Shown: piece by piece, positions 9,794-18,357 of the stretch
How positions within the stretch are numbered: the first letter of the stretch is position 1
Layout of the letters: the number at the start of each line of letters is the position of its first letter
Source of the DNA: an uncultured Flavobacteriaceae bacterium
GTDB lineage: Bacteria; Bacteroidota; Bacteroidia; Flavobacteriales; Flavobacteriaceae
DNA: 64,000 bases
Direction of reading: 5' to 3'
NCBI GenBank assembly: GCA_947493535.1
Contig: CANLRK010000003.1
Location: forward strand, 1-64,000
Program-made: the position numbers and the translations under genes
Notes under the pieces: generated by a model
Databases searched by the model: none
What the model was told of the DNA's origin: nothing
Seen by the model: the letters and a program-made list of their open reading frames with translations, nothing else

Positions 9794-9801
9794 TATTTTT
9801 G
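9794..9801 (+). promoter_or_regulatory. Candidate -7 box of the aminotransferase gene
   Basis: TATTTTTG matches TAnnTTTG; no TTG is found 19 bases upstream, so this is a half-site call. It predicts transcription starting near 9806, downstream of the TTG at 9799, which supports ATG 9826 as the true start of the following gene. Confidence 0.4.
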
Positions 9802-9825
9802 AACAAATTCACGTTGGATATTGAT

Positions 9826-10947
9826 ATGAAAAAAATACAAATGGTAGACCTTAAGGGTCAGTATAAAAAAATAAAAGACCAAGTTAGTATAGCTATGAAT
9901 GAGGTATTAGATTCTGCTGCGTATATAAATGGTCCTGAAGTAATAAAATTTCAAGAAGAACTAGAATCGTTTTTAGGGGTTAAACATGTTATACCCTGTG
10001 CTAATGGTACAGATGCTTTGCAAATTGCTATGATGGGCTTAGGGTTAAAGCCAGGAGATGAAGTAATAACTGCTGACTTTACTTTTGCAGCAACTGTAGA
10101 GGTTATTGCACTTTTAGGATTAACACCTGTGTTGGTAGATGTCAATCCAGATGATTTTAATATTGATGTTTCTGCAATAGAAAACGCAATAACGGCAAAA
10201 ACAAAAGCTATAGTTCCTGTGCATTTATTCGGACAGTGTGCAAATATGGATGCAGTAATGGAGCTTGCTGAAAAATATAATTTATTTGTAATAGAAGATA
10301 ACGCTCAAGCAATCGGGGCAACATATGCCTCTAAAGATGGTGAAAAGAAAGCAGGTACGATTGGTCATGTGGCTTCAACATCATTCTTCCCATCTAAAAA
10401 CTTAGGTTGTTATGGTGATGGTGGAGCTATTTTTACTAATGATGATGAATTAGCACATGCCATAAGAGGTATTGTTAACCACGGAATGTATAAGCGCTAT
10501 CATCATGATGTAGTAGGTGTAAACTCTCGCTTAGATTCCGTTCAAGCCGCAGTGTTACGAGTGAAATTAAGAAATCTAACGCAATATAATAGCGCAAGAC
10601 AACTAGCTGCTGATAAATATGACGCTGCATTTGTAAATTGTGATAAAATAACAACTCCAGTAAGAAATGATAATCACGTCTTTCATCAGTACACACTAAA
10701 GCTAGATAAAAGTGTTAATCGTGATGCTCTTGTAGAGTATTTAAATGATAATGACATACCATGTGGAGTATATTATCCAATTCCTTTACATAAACAAAAG
10801 GCGTATGCAGATGAAAGGTATAATGAAAAAGATTTTACAGTAACAAATAATTTGGTAAAACAAGTAATTTCTTTACCAATGCATACAGAACTAGATGATG
10901 AACAAATAGAGTTTATCACAACAAAGATAATAGAGTTTATTGCTTAA
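9826..10947 (+). CDS. DegT/DnrJ/EryC1/StrS family sugar aminotransferase
   Basis: A 373-residue PLP-dependent aminotransferase of the nucleotide-sugar class, which makes amino sugars for surface polysaccharides. I start it at ATG 9826 (MKKIQMVDLKGQYKKI), the family-typical beginning. An upstream TTG at 9799 keeps the frame open but falls at or before the predicted transcription start. Cofactor residues: NGTDALQIA for the phosphate cup, VIEDNAQAIGA (D158, pyridine nitrogen) and FFPSKNLG (Schiff-base K191). The C-terminal half has the usual YHHDVVGVNSRLD and GVYYPIPLHKQ. The exact sugar substrate is unknown. A terminator separates it from galE. Confidence 0.9.
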   Translation: MKKIQMVDLKGQYKKIKDQVSIAMNEVLDSAAYINGPEVIKFQEELESFLGVKHVIPCANGTDALQIAMMGLGLKPGDEVITADFTFAATVEVIALLGLTPVLVDVNPDDFNIDVSAIENAITAKTKAIVPVHLFGQCANMDAVMELAEKYNLFVIEDNAQAIGATYASKDGEKKAGTIGHVASTSFFPSKNLGCYGDGGAIFTNDDELAHAIRGIVNHGMYKRYHHDVVGVNSRLDSVQAAVLRVKLRNLTQYNSARQLAADKYDAAFVNCDKITTPVRNDNHVFHQYTLKLDKSVNRDALVEYLNDNDIPCGVYYPIPLHKQKAYADERYNEKDFTVTNNLVKQVISLPMHTELDDEQIEFITTKIIEFIA

Positions 10948-10966
10948 TATCTAAAAAAATAAAAAC

Positions 10967-10998
10967 AAAAAAGCCTTACATTTTAAGGCTTTTTTTTG
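10967..10998 (+). terminator. Terminator after the aminotransferase gene
   Basis: AAAAAAGCCTTA (10967-10978) pairs with TAAGGCTTTTTT (10984-10995) around a five-base loop, and a T tract follows. It lies 20 bases after the aminotransferase stop codon and just before galE, so galE may depend on readthrough or its own promoter. Confidence 0.8.
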
Positions 10999-11022
10999 AG
11001 TTTCTTAATACAATTTATATAA

Positions 11023-12042
11023 ATGAAAATACTGGTAACAGGAGGATTAGGATTTATAGGGTCACATACTGTTGTAGAATTACAAAATAAGAATTATGAA
11101 GTGGTTGTGATAGATAATTTATCAAACTCTTCAGAAAATGTTTTAAAAGGTATAGAAGCAATAAGTGGAAAGGCTACTGAGTTTGTAAAGTTAGATTTGC
11201 GCAATAAAAACGATGTAGTTTCTTTTTTTAAAACGCATAAAAATATTGATGGTGTTATTCATTTTGCAGCGAGTAAAGCTGTTGGGGAAAGTGTAGAAAA
11301 TCCGTTGTTGTATTATGAAAATAACATTAACACATTAGTGTACTTACTTCAAGAACTAGAAAAGCATCAAATAGCGAATTTTATTTTTAGTAGTTCATGC
11401 ACAGTATACGGACAAGCTGACGAATTACCTATAACTGAAAATGCCCCAGTCAAAGCCGCGGAATCTCCTTACGGAAATACAAAGCAAATAGGGGAAGAAA
11501 TTTTACAAGATTTATGTAAGGTTTCAAAGCATTTAAAAGTTATAGCCTTGCGATACTTTAATCCAATAGGAGCACATCCGTCCTCAGAAATAGGAGAGTT
11601 ACCTATTGGAGTCCCGCAAAACTTAATCCCTTATATAACTCAAACAGCTGTTGGCTTACGAGAAAAATTATCAGTATATGGAAATGATTATCCAACAGTA
11701 GATGGAACTTGTATTCGCGATTATATTCATGTTGTAGATTTAGCTAAGGCTCATGTAATAGCTATGGAAAAACTAATAAGTAATACCAATACAAGTACAT
11801 ATGAAACGTATAATGTAGGTACCGGAAAAGGGAGTACTGTATTAGAAGTTATTCAGTCTTTTGAGCGAGTTTCAGGTGTGAAGTTAAATTATGTTTTTGC
11901 ACCTCGCCGATCGGGTGATGTTATAGCAGCTTATGCTGATACCAGTAAGGTTACTGAACAATTAGGTTGGAAAGCTGTATCTGATTTAGATCAGGCAATG
12001 CTTTCTGCATGGAATTGGGAAAAAAGAATAAGAAACAAATAA
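11023..12042 (+). CDS. galE: UDP-glucose 4-epimerase
   Basis: A 339-residue extended short-chain dehydrogenase that interconverts UDP-glucose and UDP-galactose with bound NAD. Seen: the nucleotide-binding TGGLGFIGSHT at 6-16, FAASKAVGES, the catalytic IFSSSCTVYG (Ser near 124) and YGNTK (Y150, K154), and LRYFNPIGAHPSSEIGE. These match E. coli GalE closely in position. It follows the sugar aminotransferase and likely feeds polysaccharide or LPS synthesis. Confidence 0.95.
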   Translation: MKILVTGGLGFIGSHTVVELQNKNYEVVVIDNLSNSSENVLKGIEAISGKATEFVKLDLRNKNDVVSFFKTHKNIDGVIHFAASKAVGESVENPLLYYENNINTLVYLLQELEKHQIANFIFSSSCTVYGQADELPITENAPVKAAESPYGNTKQIGEEILQDLCKVSKHLKVIALRYFNPIGAHPSSEIGELPIGVPQNLIPYITQTAVGLREKLSVYGNDYPTVDGTCIRDYIHVVDLAKAHVIAMEKLISNTNTSTYETYNVGTGKGSTVLEVIQSFERVSGVKLNYVFAPRRSGDVIAAYADTSKVTEQLGWKAVSDLDQAMLSAWNWEKRIRNK

Positions 12043-12085
12043 GTTTATATACTAAAAGAGTTTTTTTTGCGTTAATAAAGTACAT

Positions 12086-12565
12086 ATGCCCCAATTGATA
12101 CATCTGTTCTTAAAAAAGATATATTCCCTACTTATGTGTGTTGCTGTAGTAGTGACTTTAGTTCAATGTAAAGAAAGGCATACCTCATCAACAAACTTTT
12201 CTAAGAACAGGTGGTATCAATATAAAAACCTTGAATTAAAGTTCATATCATCAGATACTAAAATTAAGCATGTAATTAGCGTTAAGTTAAATTATGTTTA
12301 TGGCTCACAGCTAGCAAGTATTCCTTTAGAACTAACAATTATTTCTCCATCTAAAACTACAACAACTATTCCTTTTAATATTCATTTGGTTGATGCTTAT
12401 AATAATGAGTTAGGAGATTGTGTAGGTGATTTTTGTGATATAGATTATACGATAATATCCGATTATGTATTTTCCGAAAATGGAGAATATACCTTAACAG
12501 TATCACATACATTTGCTCATGAATATATACCCAATATATTTTCAGTAGGTATTTTAGTAAATTAA
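12086..12565 (+). CDS. Putative lipoprotein, weakly GldH-like
   Basis: A 159-residue exported protein. The N-terminus has a basic, hydrophobic signal (KKIYSLLMCVAVVVTLVQC) with a candidate lipid-modified cysteine after LVQ; Q at -1 is unusual. The mature part is beta-rich, with a GDCVGDFCDIDYTI segment and FSENGEYTLTVSH. The overall order (short Trp-containing start, predicted beta sandwich, closing GEYTLTVSH strand) recalls the gliding lipoprotein GldH. The usual GldH signatures are not strong enough to claim it, so function is left open. It overlaps no other gene and ends at a fabD-side terminator. Confidence 0.6.
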   Translation: MPQLIHLFLKKIYSLLMCVAVVVTLVQCKERHTSSTNFSKNRWYQYKNLELKFISSDTKIKHVISVKLNYVYGSQLASIPLELTIISPSKTTTTIPFNIHLVDAYNNELGDCVGDFCDIDYTIISDYVFSENGEYTLTVSHTFAHEYIPNIFSVGILVN

Positions 12566-12570
12566 CTATA

Positions 12571-12600
12571 AAAAAAGACCAGTTAAAATAACTGGCCTTT
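12571..12600 (-). terminator. Terminator of fabD
   Basis: Arms 12574-12585 and 12589-12600 pair across 12 bases with one imperfect position. In minus-strand RNA that position is a G-U pair, while in plus-strand RNA it is an A-C mismatch. The minus-strand hairpin is followed by a T run, so it mainly serves fabD. Confidence 0.75.
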
Positions 12601-12609
12601 AAAGTTTTT

Positions 12610-13503
12610 TTAAGCTTCAATATTTAAAGTTGCACCATCGGCAATTACATTTCTGTCAATCTTTCGCATTAGTCCTTGCAGTACTTTCCCTGGGCCTACT
12701 TCAGTAAATGAAGTTCCTCCGTCAGCAACCATTTGCTGTATAGTTTGTGTCCATTTTACAGGAGCAGTTAATTGTGAAATTAAGTTAGCTTTAATTTCTT
12801 TAGGATCAGTTACAGCGTTAGCAGTAACATTTTGATATATTGGGCAGCTAGGAGTATTGAAAGTAGTGTTTTCAATAGCAGCAGCCAATTCCTCCCTTGC
12901 AGGCTCCATTAACGGAGAGTGAAAAGCACCTCCAACAGGTAGTACTAAAGCTCTTCGGGCTCCTTCTGCTTTTAATGATTCGCAAGCGTTGTTAATAGCT
13001 TCTATTTCTCCTGAAATTACTAATTGACCAGGGCAATTGTAGTTAGCGGCAACAACAGTACCTTCTGTCATGGCGCAAATTTTTTCTACCACATCATCAT
13101 CAAGTCCTAATACAGCAGCCATGGTGCTAGGTTGTAGTTCACAGGCTTTTTGCATAGCTAAAGCACGTTGAGATACTAATTTCAAACCATCTTCAAAAGA
13201 TAAAGCGCCACTTGCAACCAAGGCAGAAAACTCTCCTAATGAGTGTCCAGCAACCATTTCTGGTTTGAAATTATCACCTAAAGTCTTAGCTAAAATTACT
13301 GAATGTAAAAAAATTGCAGGCTGAGTTACCTTGGTTTCTTTTAACTTTTCGGCAGTGCCTTCAAACATAATGTCGGTAATGCTAAACCCTAAAATAGCGT
13401 TTGCTTTTTCAAAAAGTTCTTGGGCTTCAGCAGAATTTTCGTAAAGATCTAATCCCATTCCTGAAAATTGAGCACCTTGCCCTGGAAAAATGTATGCTTT
13501 CAT
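12610..13503 (-). CDS. fabD: Malonyl CoA-acyl carrier protein transacylase
   Basis: A 297-residue cytoplasmic enzyme that loads malonyl groups onto acyl carrier protein for fatty acid synthesis. The nucleophile elbow is GHSLGEFSAL (S88), the carboxylate-binding arginine is in SQRALAMQ (R113), and the catalytic histidine is in GGAFHSPLM (H195). FPGQGAQFSGMG at 6-17 forms the oxyanion region. Length is slightly short of E. coli FabD (309). Standing alone, not with fabH or fabG, is usual in this family of organisms. Confidence 0.95.
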   Translation of the reverse strand: MKAYIFPGQGAQFSGMGLDLYENSAEAQELFEKANAILGFSITDIMFEGTAEKLKETKVTQPAIFLHSVILAKTLGDNFKPEMVAGHSLGEFSALVASGALSFEDGLKLVSQRALAMQKACELQPSTMAAVLGLDDDVVEKICAMTEGTVVAANYNCPGQLVISGEIEAINNACESLKAEGARRALVLPVGGAFHSPLMEPAREELAAAIENTTFNTPSCPIYQNVTANAVTDPKEIKANLISQLTAPVKWTQTIQQMVADGGTSFTEVGPGKVLQGLMRKIDRNVIADGATLNIEA

Positions 13504-13621
13504 GTTATATTTTTTAAAGGTTTCTATTAAGTAAAAACCGTTATTTTTTATTGTTGTTTTTGCAAAAATACTGAAATTAAAAGAATTTATGTTTTATGCT
13601 AAAGCATCTCTCTGACTAAAG

Positions 13622-14470
13622 TTATATTCTTTCATAAGTAATGAAACTATAATTGTATTTGTGAGTTTCATCTTTTAAGCAATCTTCACGAGCAATTTCA
13701 GTCCATGATTTGTTTAACTCAGGAAAATAAGTGTCGGCCTCAAAGCTATGATGAACTTTTGTTAACTCAATACGATGAGCAATAGTTAGAGCTTGCTTGT
13801 AAATTTCTCCACCACCAATAATAAATGGCTGAGAATCATCTTTAGTAAGATTTAGAGCTTCTTCTAAAGAGTGTGTTACAATTGCGTTTTCTGCTTTGTA
13901 ATTTTTATCACGGGTAATAATAATATTCGTTCTATTGGGTAAGGCTTTTGGGAAACTCTCAAAAGTTTTTCGCCCCATTATTATATGATGTCCTGAGGTA
14001 AGCCTTTTAAAGCGTTTTAAATCGTTACTCAAGTGCCAAATCAATTTATTGTCTTTACCTATTTCATTATTTTCTGCAGCAGCAGCAATAATAGTAATGC
14101 ATTGTTTGCTTTTTTGATGTGCAGTAGTTTTTTCTTGAAGTTGCTGTTCTTTTAAAATGTTTTTTTCAAGTTTTACAAACTTCTTGTCATGCTTGGCTAA
14201 AATTTTATCAGTATGCGTGCGCTCCCAGTCTTTTCCGAAAAAACGATTGGTAATAAATACGTTTACAAAATGGATGACAAATAAAAATGCCCAAATGAAG
14301 ATAGCAATGATATACCAGTCGGCAAAAAAATCATTACCGTAACCTAATATTTTATTGGCTACCGTTAAAAATATTGATCCAATTACAAATACGATAAAAT
14401 GAAAATATAAACGCTTTTTTTGTTTAGTGCGTTTTCTTGCTTTTTCGTATAATTCGTGTTGATTTTGCAT
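13622..14470 (-). CDS. folA: Membrane-anchored dihydrofolate reductase (2TM-DHFR fusion)
   Basis: A 282-residue two-part protein. Residues 1-105 form a 2TM domain: a basic start, helices at about 21-41 and 52-75, and a charged coiled-coil-like linker to about 120. Residues 123-282 are dihydrofolate reductase: TIIAAAAENNEIGKDNKLIW, catalytic aspartate in HLSNDLKRFK (D150), IMGRKTFESFP and FIIGGGEIY. It reduces dihydrofolate from ThyA, two genes upstream, to tetrahydrofolate. The domain order is read from sequence; tethering to the inner membrane is inferred. No frameshift or internal start needs to be assumed. Confidence 0.9.
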   Translation of the reverse strand: MQNQHELYEKARKRTKQKKRLYFHFIVFVIGSIFLTVANKILGYGNDFFADWYIIAIFIWAFLFVIHFVNVFITNRFFGKDWERTHTDKILAKHDKKFVKLEKNILKEQQLQEKTTAHQKSKQCITIIAAAAENNEIGKDNKLIWHLSNDLKRFKRLTSGHHIIMGRKTFESFPKALPNRTNIIITRDKNYKAENAIVTHSLEEALNLTKDDSQPFIIGGGEIYKQALTIAHRIELTKVHHSFEADTYFPELNKSWTEIAREDCLKDETHKYNYSFITYERI

Positions 14471-14497
14471 GCTTGAAGTTTTATTATTTACAAGGTA

Positions 14498-14911
14498 CTA
14501 AAACTCTTGGAAATGTATAGTCATCATTATACTAAAGGGGGTATCAATAGGAGTATTGTTTAAGTAGCCGGGCTTTTTAAATTTAGGTATTCGCTTTAAT
14601 ACTCTAATTGCTTCTGCCGCAACTTCTCTGTGATTTGCTTTAGCAGAAACCTGCTCAACTTTCCCTTTTTTATTAATGACAAACTCTACTAAAAACTTTG
14701 TTGATTGTTTATGTGGGAAAAGGTTGCTAGCTAGCTCGGTATCAAAACTTACTTTTATAAAATTAATAATTTTTTCTGTGGTACAATTTTTTAAATATTC
14801 GTAGCCTAAATTTTCTTTACAATTTCTAAAAACGGGGTAGGTTTTGTTGGTTTGCTGCGCAAACGAACAGCTAGAAATACATAATAAAATTACAATAAGG
14901 ATTCTTTTCAT
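14498..14911 (-). CDS. Small secreted protein with TonB C-terminal-like fold
   Basis: A 137-residue protein with an N-terminal export signal (MKRILIVILLCISSCSFAQQ). The cysteine in ISSC could be lipidated, or cleavage could fall at FAQ. Two cysteines (FRNCKEN and KNCTTEK) follow. The C-terminal half, FLVEFVINKKGKVEQVSAKA then AAEAIRVLKRIPKFKKPGYLN, has the strand-helix-strand pattern of the TonB C-terminal domain, but the membrane anchor and proline-rich spacer of true TonB are absent. It lies two bases after thyA and before the DHFR gene, so it is co-transcribed with both. Its role is unknown. Confidence 0.75.
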   Translation of the reverse strand: MKRILIVILLCISSCSFAQQTNKTYPVFRNCKENLGYEYLKNCTTEKIINFIKVSFDTELASNLFPHKQSTKFLVEFVINKKGKVEQVSAKANHREVAAEAIRVLKRIPKFKKPGYLNNTPIDTPFSIMMTIHFQEF

Positions 14912-14913
14912 AA

Positions 14914-15738
14914 TTATACCGCTACCGCTCCTTTAATGGTTGGATGTGGGTTGTAATTTACCAACTCAAAATCGTCAAAGGTGAAATCTTCAATATTTTT
15001 AATATTCGGGTTTATTTTCATGGTTGGTAAAGGCCTTGTATCTCTAGAAAGTTGAATGTCGAATTGTTCTTTGTGATTATTGTATATGTGAGCATCTCCA
15101 AAAGTATGTACAAATTCGCCTACCTCTAAATCACAAACCTGAGCAATCATCATAGTTAATAATGCATAGGATGCAATGTTAAAGGGTACGCCTAAAAAAA
15201 TATCGGCACTACGTTGGTATAACTGGCATGATAATTTTCCGTTAGCTACATAAAATTGAAAAAAGGCATGGCACGGTGGTAAGGCAGCTTTATTATTGGC
15301 TACATTCTCACTAAAAGAAACAGAGGTATCTGGCAATACTGACGGATTCCATGCAGCTACAAGCATGCGTCGGCTGTCTGGATTGTTTTTTATGGTAGTA
15401 ATTACCTCTTGAAGTTGATCAATGTCATCAGAATTCCAGTTGCGCCATTGGTGCCCATATACCGGGCCTAAATCACCGTTTTCATCGGCCCAATCGTTCC
15501 ATATTTTTACGCCGTTATCCTGTAGGTATTTGATATTTGTGTCTCCTTTAATAAACCATAATAGTTCATGTATTATAGATTTTAAGTGTAGTTTTTTAGT
15601 GGTAACCATAGGGAAGCCTTCACTTAAATCAAAACGCATTTGGTAACCAAAAACACTTTTGGTTCCCGTACCCGTTCTATCCTCTTTTTCATTTCCGTTT
15701 TCTAAAACGTGCTTTACTAAATCTAAATACTGTTTCAT
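14914..15738 (-). CDS. thyA: Thymidylate synthase
   Basis: A 274-residue folate-dependent enzyme converting dUMP to dTMP. The nucleophile cysteine is in [13 protein letters not shown] (C156). Dihydrofolate/dUMP contacts include [32 protein letters not shown] and [10 protein letters not shown]. It is about ten residues longer than the E. coli enzyme because of extra residues around 138-150 ([11 protein letters not shown]), just ahead of the active site; I believe this is common in flavobacteria. It starts the thyA, TonB-like, DHFR run, which pairs the dihydrofolate producer with its recycling enzyme. Confidence 0.96.
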   Translation of the reverse strand: MKQYLDLVKHVLENGNEKEDRTGTGTKSVFGYQMRFDLSEGFPMVTTKKLHLKSIIHELLWFIKGDTNIKYLQDNGVKIWNDWADENGDLGPVYGHQWRNWNSDDIDQLQEVITTIKNNPDSRRMLVAAWNPSVLPDTSVSFSENVANNKAALPPCHAFFQFYVANGKLSCQLYQRSADIFLGVPFNIASYALLTMMIAQVCDLEVGEFVHTFGDAHIYNNHKEQFDIQLSRDTRPLPTMKINPNIKNIEDFTFDDFELVNYNPHPTIKGAVAV

Positions 15739-15810
15739 ACGCCATTTCCTCTGTGGTCAAGGAGTCTCATTTTTTAAGTTATAACAAAGTGATGTTTCAA
15801 AAATACAGAA

Positions 15811-15840
15811 AAAGCATCTTTGAAATTACAAAGATGCTTT
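15811..15840 (-). terminator. Terminator between the nucleoside transporter and thyA
   Basis: AAAGCATCTTTG (15811-15822) and CAAAGATGCTTT (15829-15840) form a perfect 12-bp stem with a six-base loop. T-rich sequence follows on the minus strand. It lies 28 bases after the transporter stop codon, so thyA likely has a separate promoter. Confidence 0.75.
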
Positions 15841-15868
15841 CATTTTATTAAAAATTATTAACGGTTTT

Positions 15869-17572
15869 TTAACCAATAATCATTCCTGCAATAGTTGCAG
15901 AAATTAATGAGGCAATGGTACCACCAACAAGAGCCTTCATACCGAACTCTGATAAGGTTTTACGTTGTCCAGGTGCCAGGGAGCCAATACCTCCAATTTG
16001 GATTCCAATTGAAGCAAAGTTGGCAAAACCGCAAAGCATGTAGGTAGCCATGATAACTGATTTGTTATAGGTCAAGTGTGTAGCACTTGCTACATTTTTT
16101 AGCTCAGATAACTGAATGTAACCTACAAATTCACTAGCGGCTAGTTTTATTCCTAACAGTTGTCCCATCATCATGATATCTTCTTTGGCTACCCCAATTA
16201 ACCACATTAAAGGAGAAAAGATAGTTCCTAAAATAGCTTCTAAAGATAATTTAGCGTAGGGTGTATTAGCTGCCATAAAATTATTTATAGTGGTTACATC
16301 ACCAACCCATCCCAAAATACCATTTATCATTGCAATAAAGGCGACAAAAACTAATAGCATGGCACCAACATTAACAGCTAATTTTAAGCCTTCGGTGGTT
16401 CCGTTAGCAATAGCATCTAAGATATTAGAACCTATTTTTTCTGAAGAAACTCTAACGTCTGTATTAACTTTTTCTGTTTGTGGGTATAATATTTTTGAGA
16501 TAACAATAGCTCCTGGAGCAGCCATAACGGAAGCGGCTAACAAGTGTTTGGCAAATTTTAATCTTAATACAGGGTCGTCACCTCCTAAAAAGCCAATATA
16601 AGCAGCTAGAACCGCACCGGCTACGGTAGCCATTCCACCGATCATTACTAAAAGCATTTCAGATTTGTTCATCTTTTCTAAATAAGCTTTAATTAGTAAT
16701 GGAGCTTCGGTTTGTCCAAGAAATATGTTTCCTGCTACACTTAAGCTTTCGGCGCCAGAAATTCCTAATACTTTTGTTAAAAGCATCGCCATTAGTTTAA
16801 CTACTTTTTGAATAATTCCTAAGTAAAATAGTACAGAAGTTAATGCTGAAAAGAATAAAATGGTAGGTAATACCTGAAAAGCGAATATGAACCCAAAAGT
16901 ATCCATGTCAACTACCAATCCTTCAAATAAAAACTTACTACCAGCTCTTGTAAAATCAAGTACGCTTACAAAAAGCTGTCCAACACCTTCAAAAGCTGCT
17001 TGTATAAATGGAACCTTCAGAACTCCAATGGCTATTATTAATTGAAAAGTAAGACCTAAACCAACTGTTTTCCAATTAATATTTCTTCTGTTACTACTAA
17101 AAAGAAAGGCAATGAATATTAAAGAGATCATTCCTAAAATACCGCGCCATAAACTATCTAAAGAAAATCCTTGACTTGGGATTATTGTTGAGGTGTTTTT
17201 ATTGGTAGCTAGTTGTTTAGGAGGGCTAGCTTTTTTTATAAAAGAGTAGGTGGTATTGTTTTCAGAAAAAACTAATGTAGAGTCGTTTTGTTGAGTAATA
17301 CGATACCTTCTAATAGTGTCTTTTGGTTGTGTGTAATAAAAGATTAATAAATCATTTTGTAAAATATAGTCACCTTTGGCTTTTAGATTATTTTTTGCTT
17401 CTAGATAATATTCAAACTGGTTGTTTTCAAGTGAAAGAAAATCAGTTTTAGGGTTAATATTTATAGTGTTTTCGCTGTTTTCAATTGCATTAAATTGCCA
17501 TTTGCTTTCAATGTTTTGGCTGAAAACCAAAGAACTTATCATGACAATTAAGCAAGTAAAAAAATGTTTCAT
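15869..17572 (-). CDS. Concentrative nucleoside transporter with N-terminal periplasmic domain
   Basis: A 567-residue protein. From about residue 138 it is a CNT-family (NupC-like) symporter with multiple membrane helices. Signature stretches are FLGQTEAPLLIKAYL (GQTEA at 286-290), VAGAVLAAYIG and FANFASIGIQIGGIGSLAP near 515-534, which bind nucleoside and cation. Residues 1-18 are a cleavable-looking signal (SLVFSQ). Residues 20-120 form a beta-rich domain with a KWQFNAIEN start, resembling lipocalin-like domains, placed on the periplasmic side. Being beside thyA and a DHFR suggests nucleoside salvage alongside dTMP synthesis. The role of the extra domain is unknown. Confidence 0.9.
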   Translation of the reverse strand: MKHFFTCLIVMISSLVFSQNIESKWQFNAIENSENTININPKTDFLSLENNQFEYYLEAKNNLKAKGDYILQNDLLIFYYTQPKDTIRRYRITQQNDSTLVFSENNTTYSFIKKASPPKQLATNKNTSTIIPSQGFSLDSLWRGILGMISLIFIAFLFSSNRRNINWKTVGLGLTFQLIIAIGVLKVPFIQAAFEGVGQLFVSVLDFTRAGSKFLFEGLVVDMDTFGFIFAFQVLPTILFFSALTSVLFYLGIIQKVVKLMAMLLTKVLGISGAESLSVAGNIFLGQTEAPLLIKAYLEKMNKSEMLLVMIGGMATVAGAVLAAYIGFLGGDDPVLRLKFAKHLLAASVMAAPGAIVISKILYPQTEKVNTDVRVSSEKIGSNILDAIANGTTEGLKLAVNVGAMLLVFVAFIAMINGILGWVGDVTTINNFMAANTPYAKLSLEAILGTIFSPLMWLIGVAKEDIMMMGQLLGIKLAASEFVGYIQLSELKNVASATHLTYNKSVIMATYMLCGFANFASIGIQIGGIGSLAPGQRKTLSEFGMKALVGGTIASLISATIAGMIIG

Positions 17573-17629
17573 ATTAAGTAAGTGTTTAGGTAGTATTAAG
17601 TTACATTAAATTAAAAAACCACAATTAAT

Positions 17630-18232
17630 TTAGTGTTCTCGTTTAGATATTTCATCTCTTATTCTAGCAGCAGCTTCGTAGTCTTCATTCATAACAGCTT
17701 CTTGCAGTAAATCATTTAATTCTTGAAGTGTAAGATGAGAGAAGTTGCTTGGTTGATCTTGTTCTTCAAAAACAATATCTTCATTAAGTACATCTTCAGG
17801 ATCCTCTTCTTTTGAAGGTAAGTTTAGATATATACCGGCTTTATCAAGAATATTTTTATACGTAAAAATTGGTGAATTAAAACGAAGTGCTAGTGCAATA
17901 GCATCAGAAGTGCGTGCATCAATAATTTCTTCTATTTTGTCTCGTTCACAAATAATGCTAGAGTAAAAAACACCATCCACTAGTTTATGGATAATAACTT
18001 GCTTCACCACAATATTGTACCTGTCAGCAAAACTTTTAAATAAATCGTGGGTAAGTGGTCTAGGAGGTTTAATTTCTTTTTCTAAAGCAATTGCGATAGA
18101 TTGAGCTTCAAATGCGCCTATTACAATAGGTAGTTTTCGTTCGCCATCTACCTCATTTAATATAAGTGCATATGCGCCATTTTGTGTTTGGCTATATGAT
18201 ATTCCTTTAATATTTAGTCGTACTAAACTCAT
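17630..18232 (-). CDS. Bifunctional nuclease family protein (DUF151) with UVR motif
   Basis: A 200-residue protein. Residues 1-130 match the BFN/DUF151 domain: GISYSQTQNGAYALILNE, RKLPIVIGAFEAQSIAIALE, PPRPLTHDLF and ARTSDAIALALRF. The C-terminal 35 residues (LNDLLQEAVMNEDYEAAARI, then RDEI) are a UVR motif like that linking UvrB and UvrC. Plant members of the BFN family were reported to cut DNA and RNA. The bacterial role is not settled. It sits between etfA and the nucleoside transporter on the same strand. Confidence 0.88.
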   Translation of the reverse strand: MSLVRLNIKGISYSQTQNGAYALILNEVDGERKLPIVIGAFEAQSIAIALEKEIKPPRPLTHDLFKSFADRYNIVVKQVIIHKLVDGVFYSSIICERDKIEEIIDARTSDAIALALRFNSPIFTYKNILDKAGIYLNLPSKEEDPEDVLNEDIVFEEQDQPSNFSHLTLQELNDLLQEAVMNEDYEAAARIRDEISKREH

Positions 18233-18291
18233 TCTTTATTTATATGTCTACTTGTAAAAATACAATCTAGAATTTGTTTTAAAAGAAAAAA

Positions 18292-18332
18292 GCTATCTAA
18301 ATTTAGAACGCTATTGGTTAAATTTAGATAGC
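18292..18332 (-). terminator. Terminator of etfBA
   Basis: GCTATCTAAATTTA (18292-18305) and TAAATTTAGATAGC (18319-18332) form a perfect 14-bp stem with a 13-base loop. On the minus strand it is followed by TTTTTTCTTTT. It lies 25 bases after the etfA stop codon. Confidence 0.85.
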
Positions 18333-18357
18333 CTTATGGGGCACAATTTATAAAAAA

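Noticed and set aside
12086-12565. Firm call of GldH for the lipoprotein at 12086
   Set aside because: Only general architecture and a GEYTLTVSH-like strand agree; no decisive signature, and other gld genes are not adjacent.
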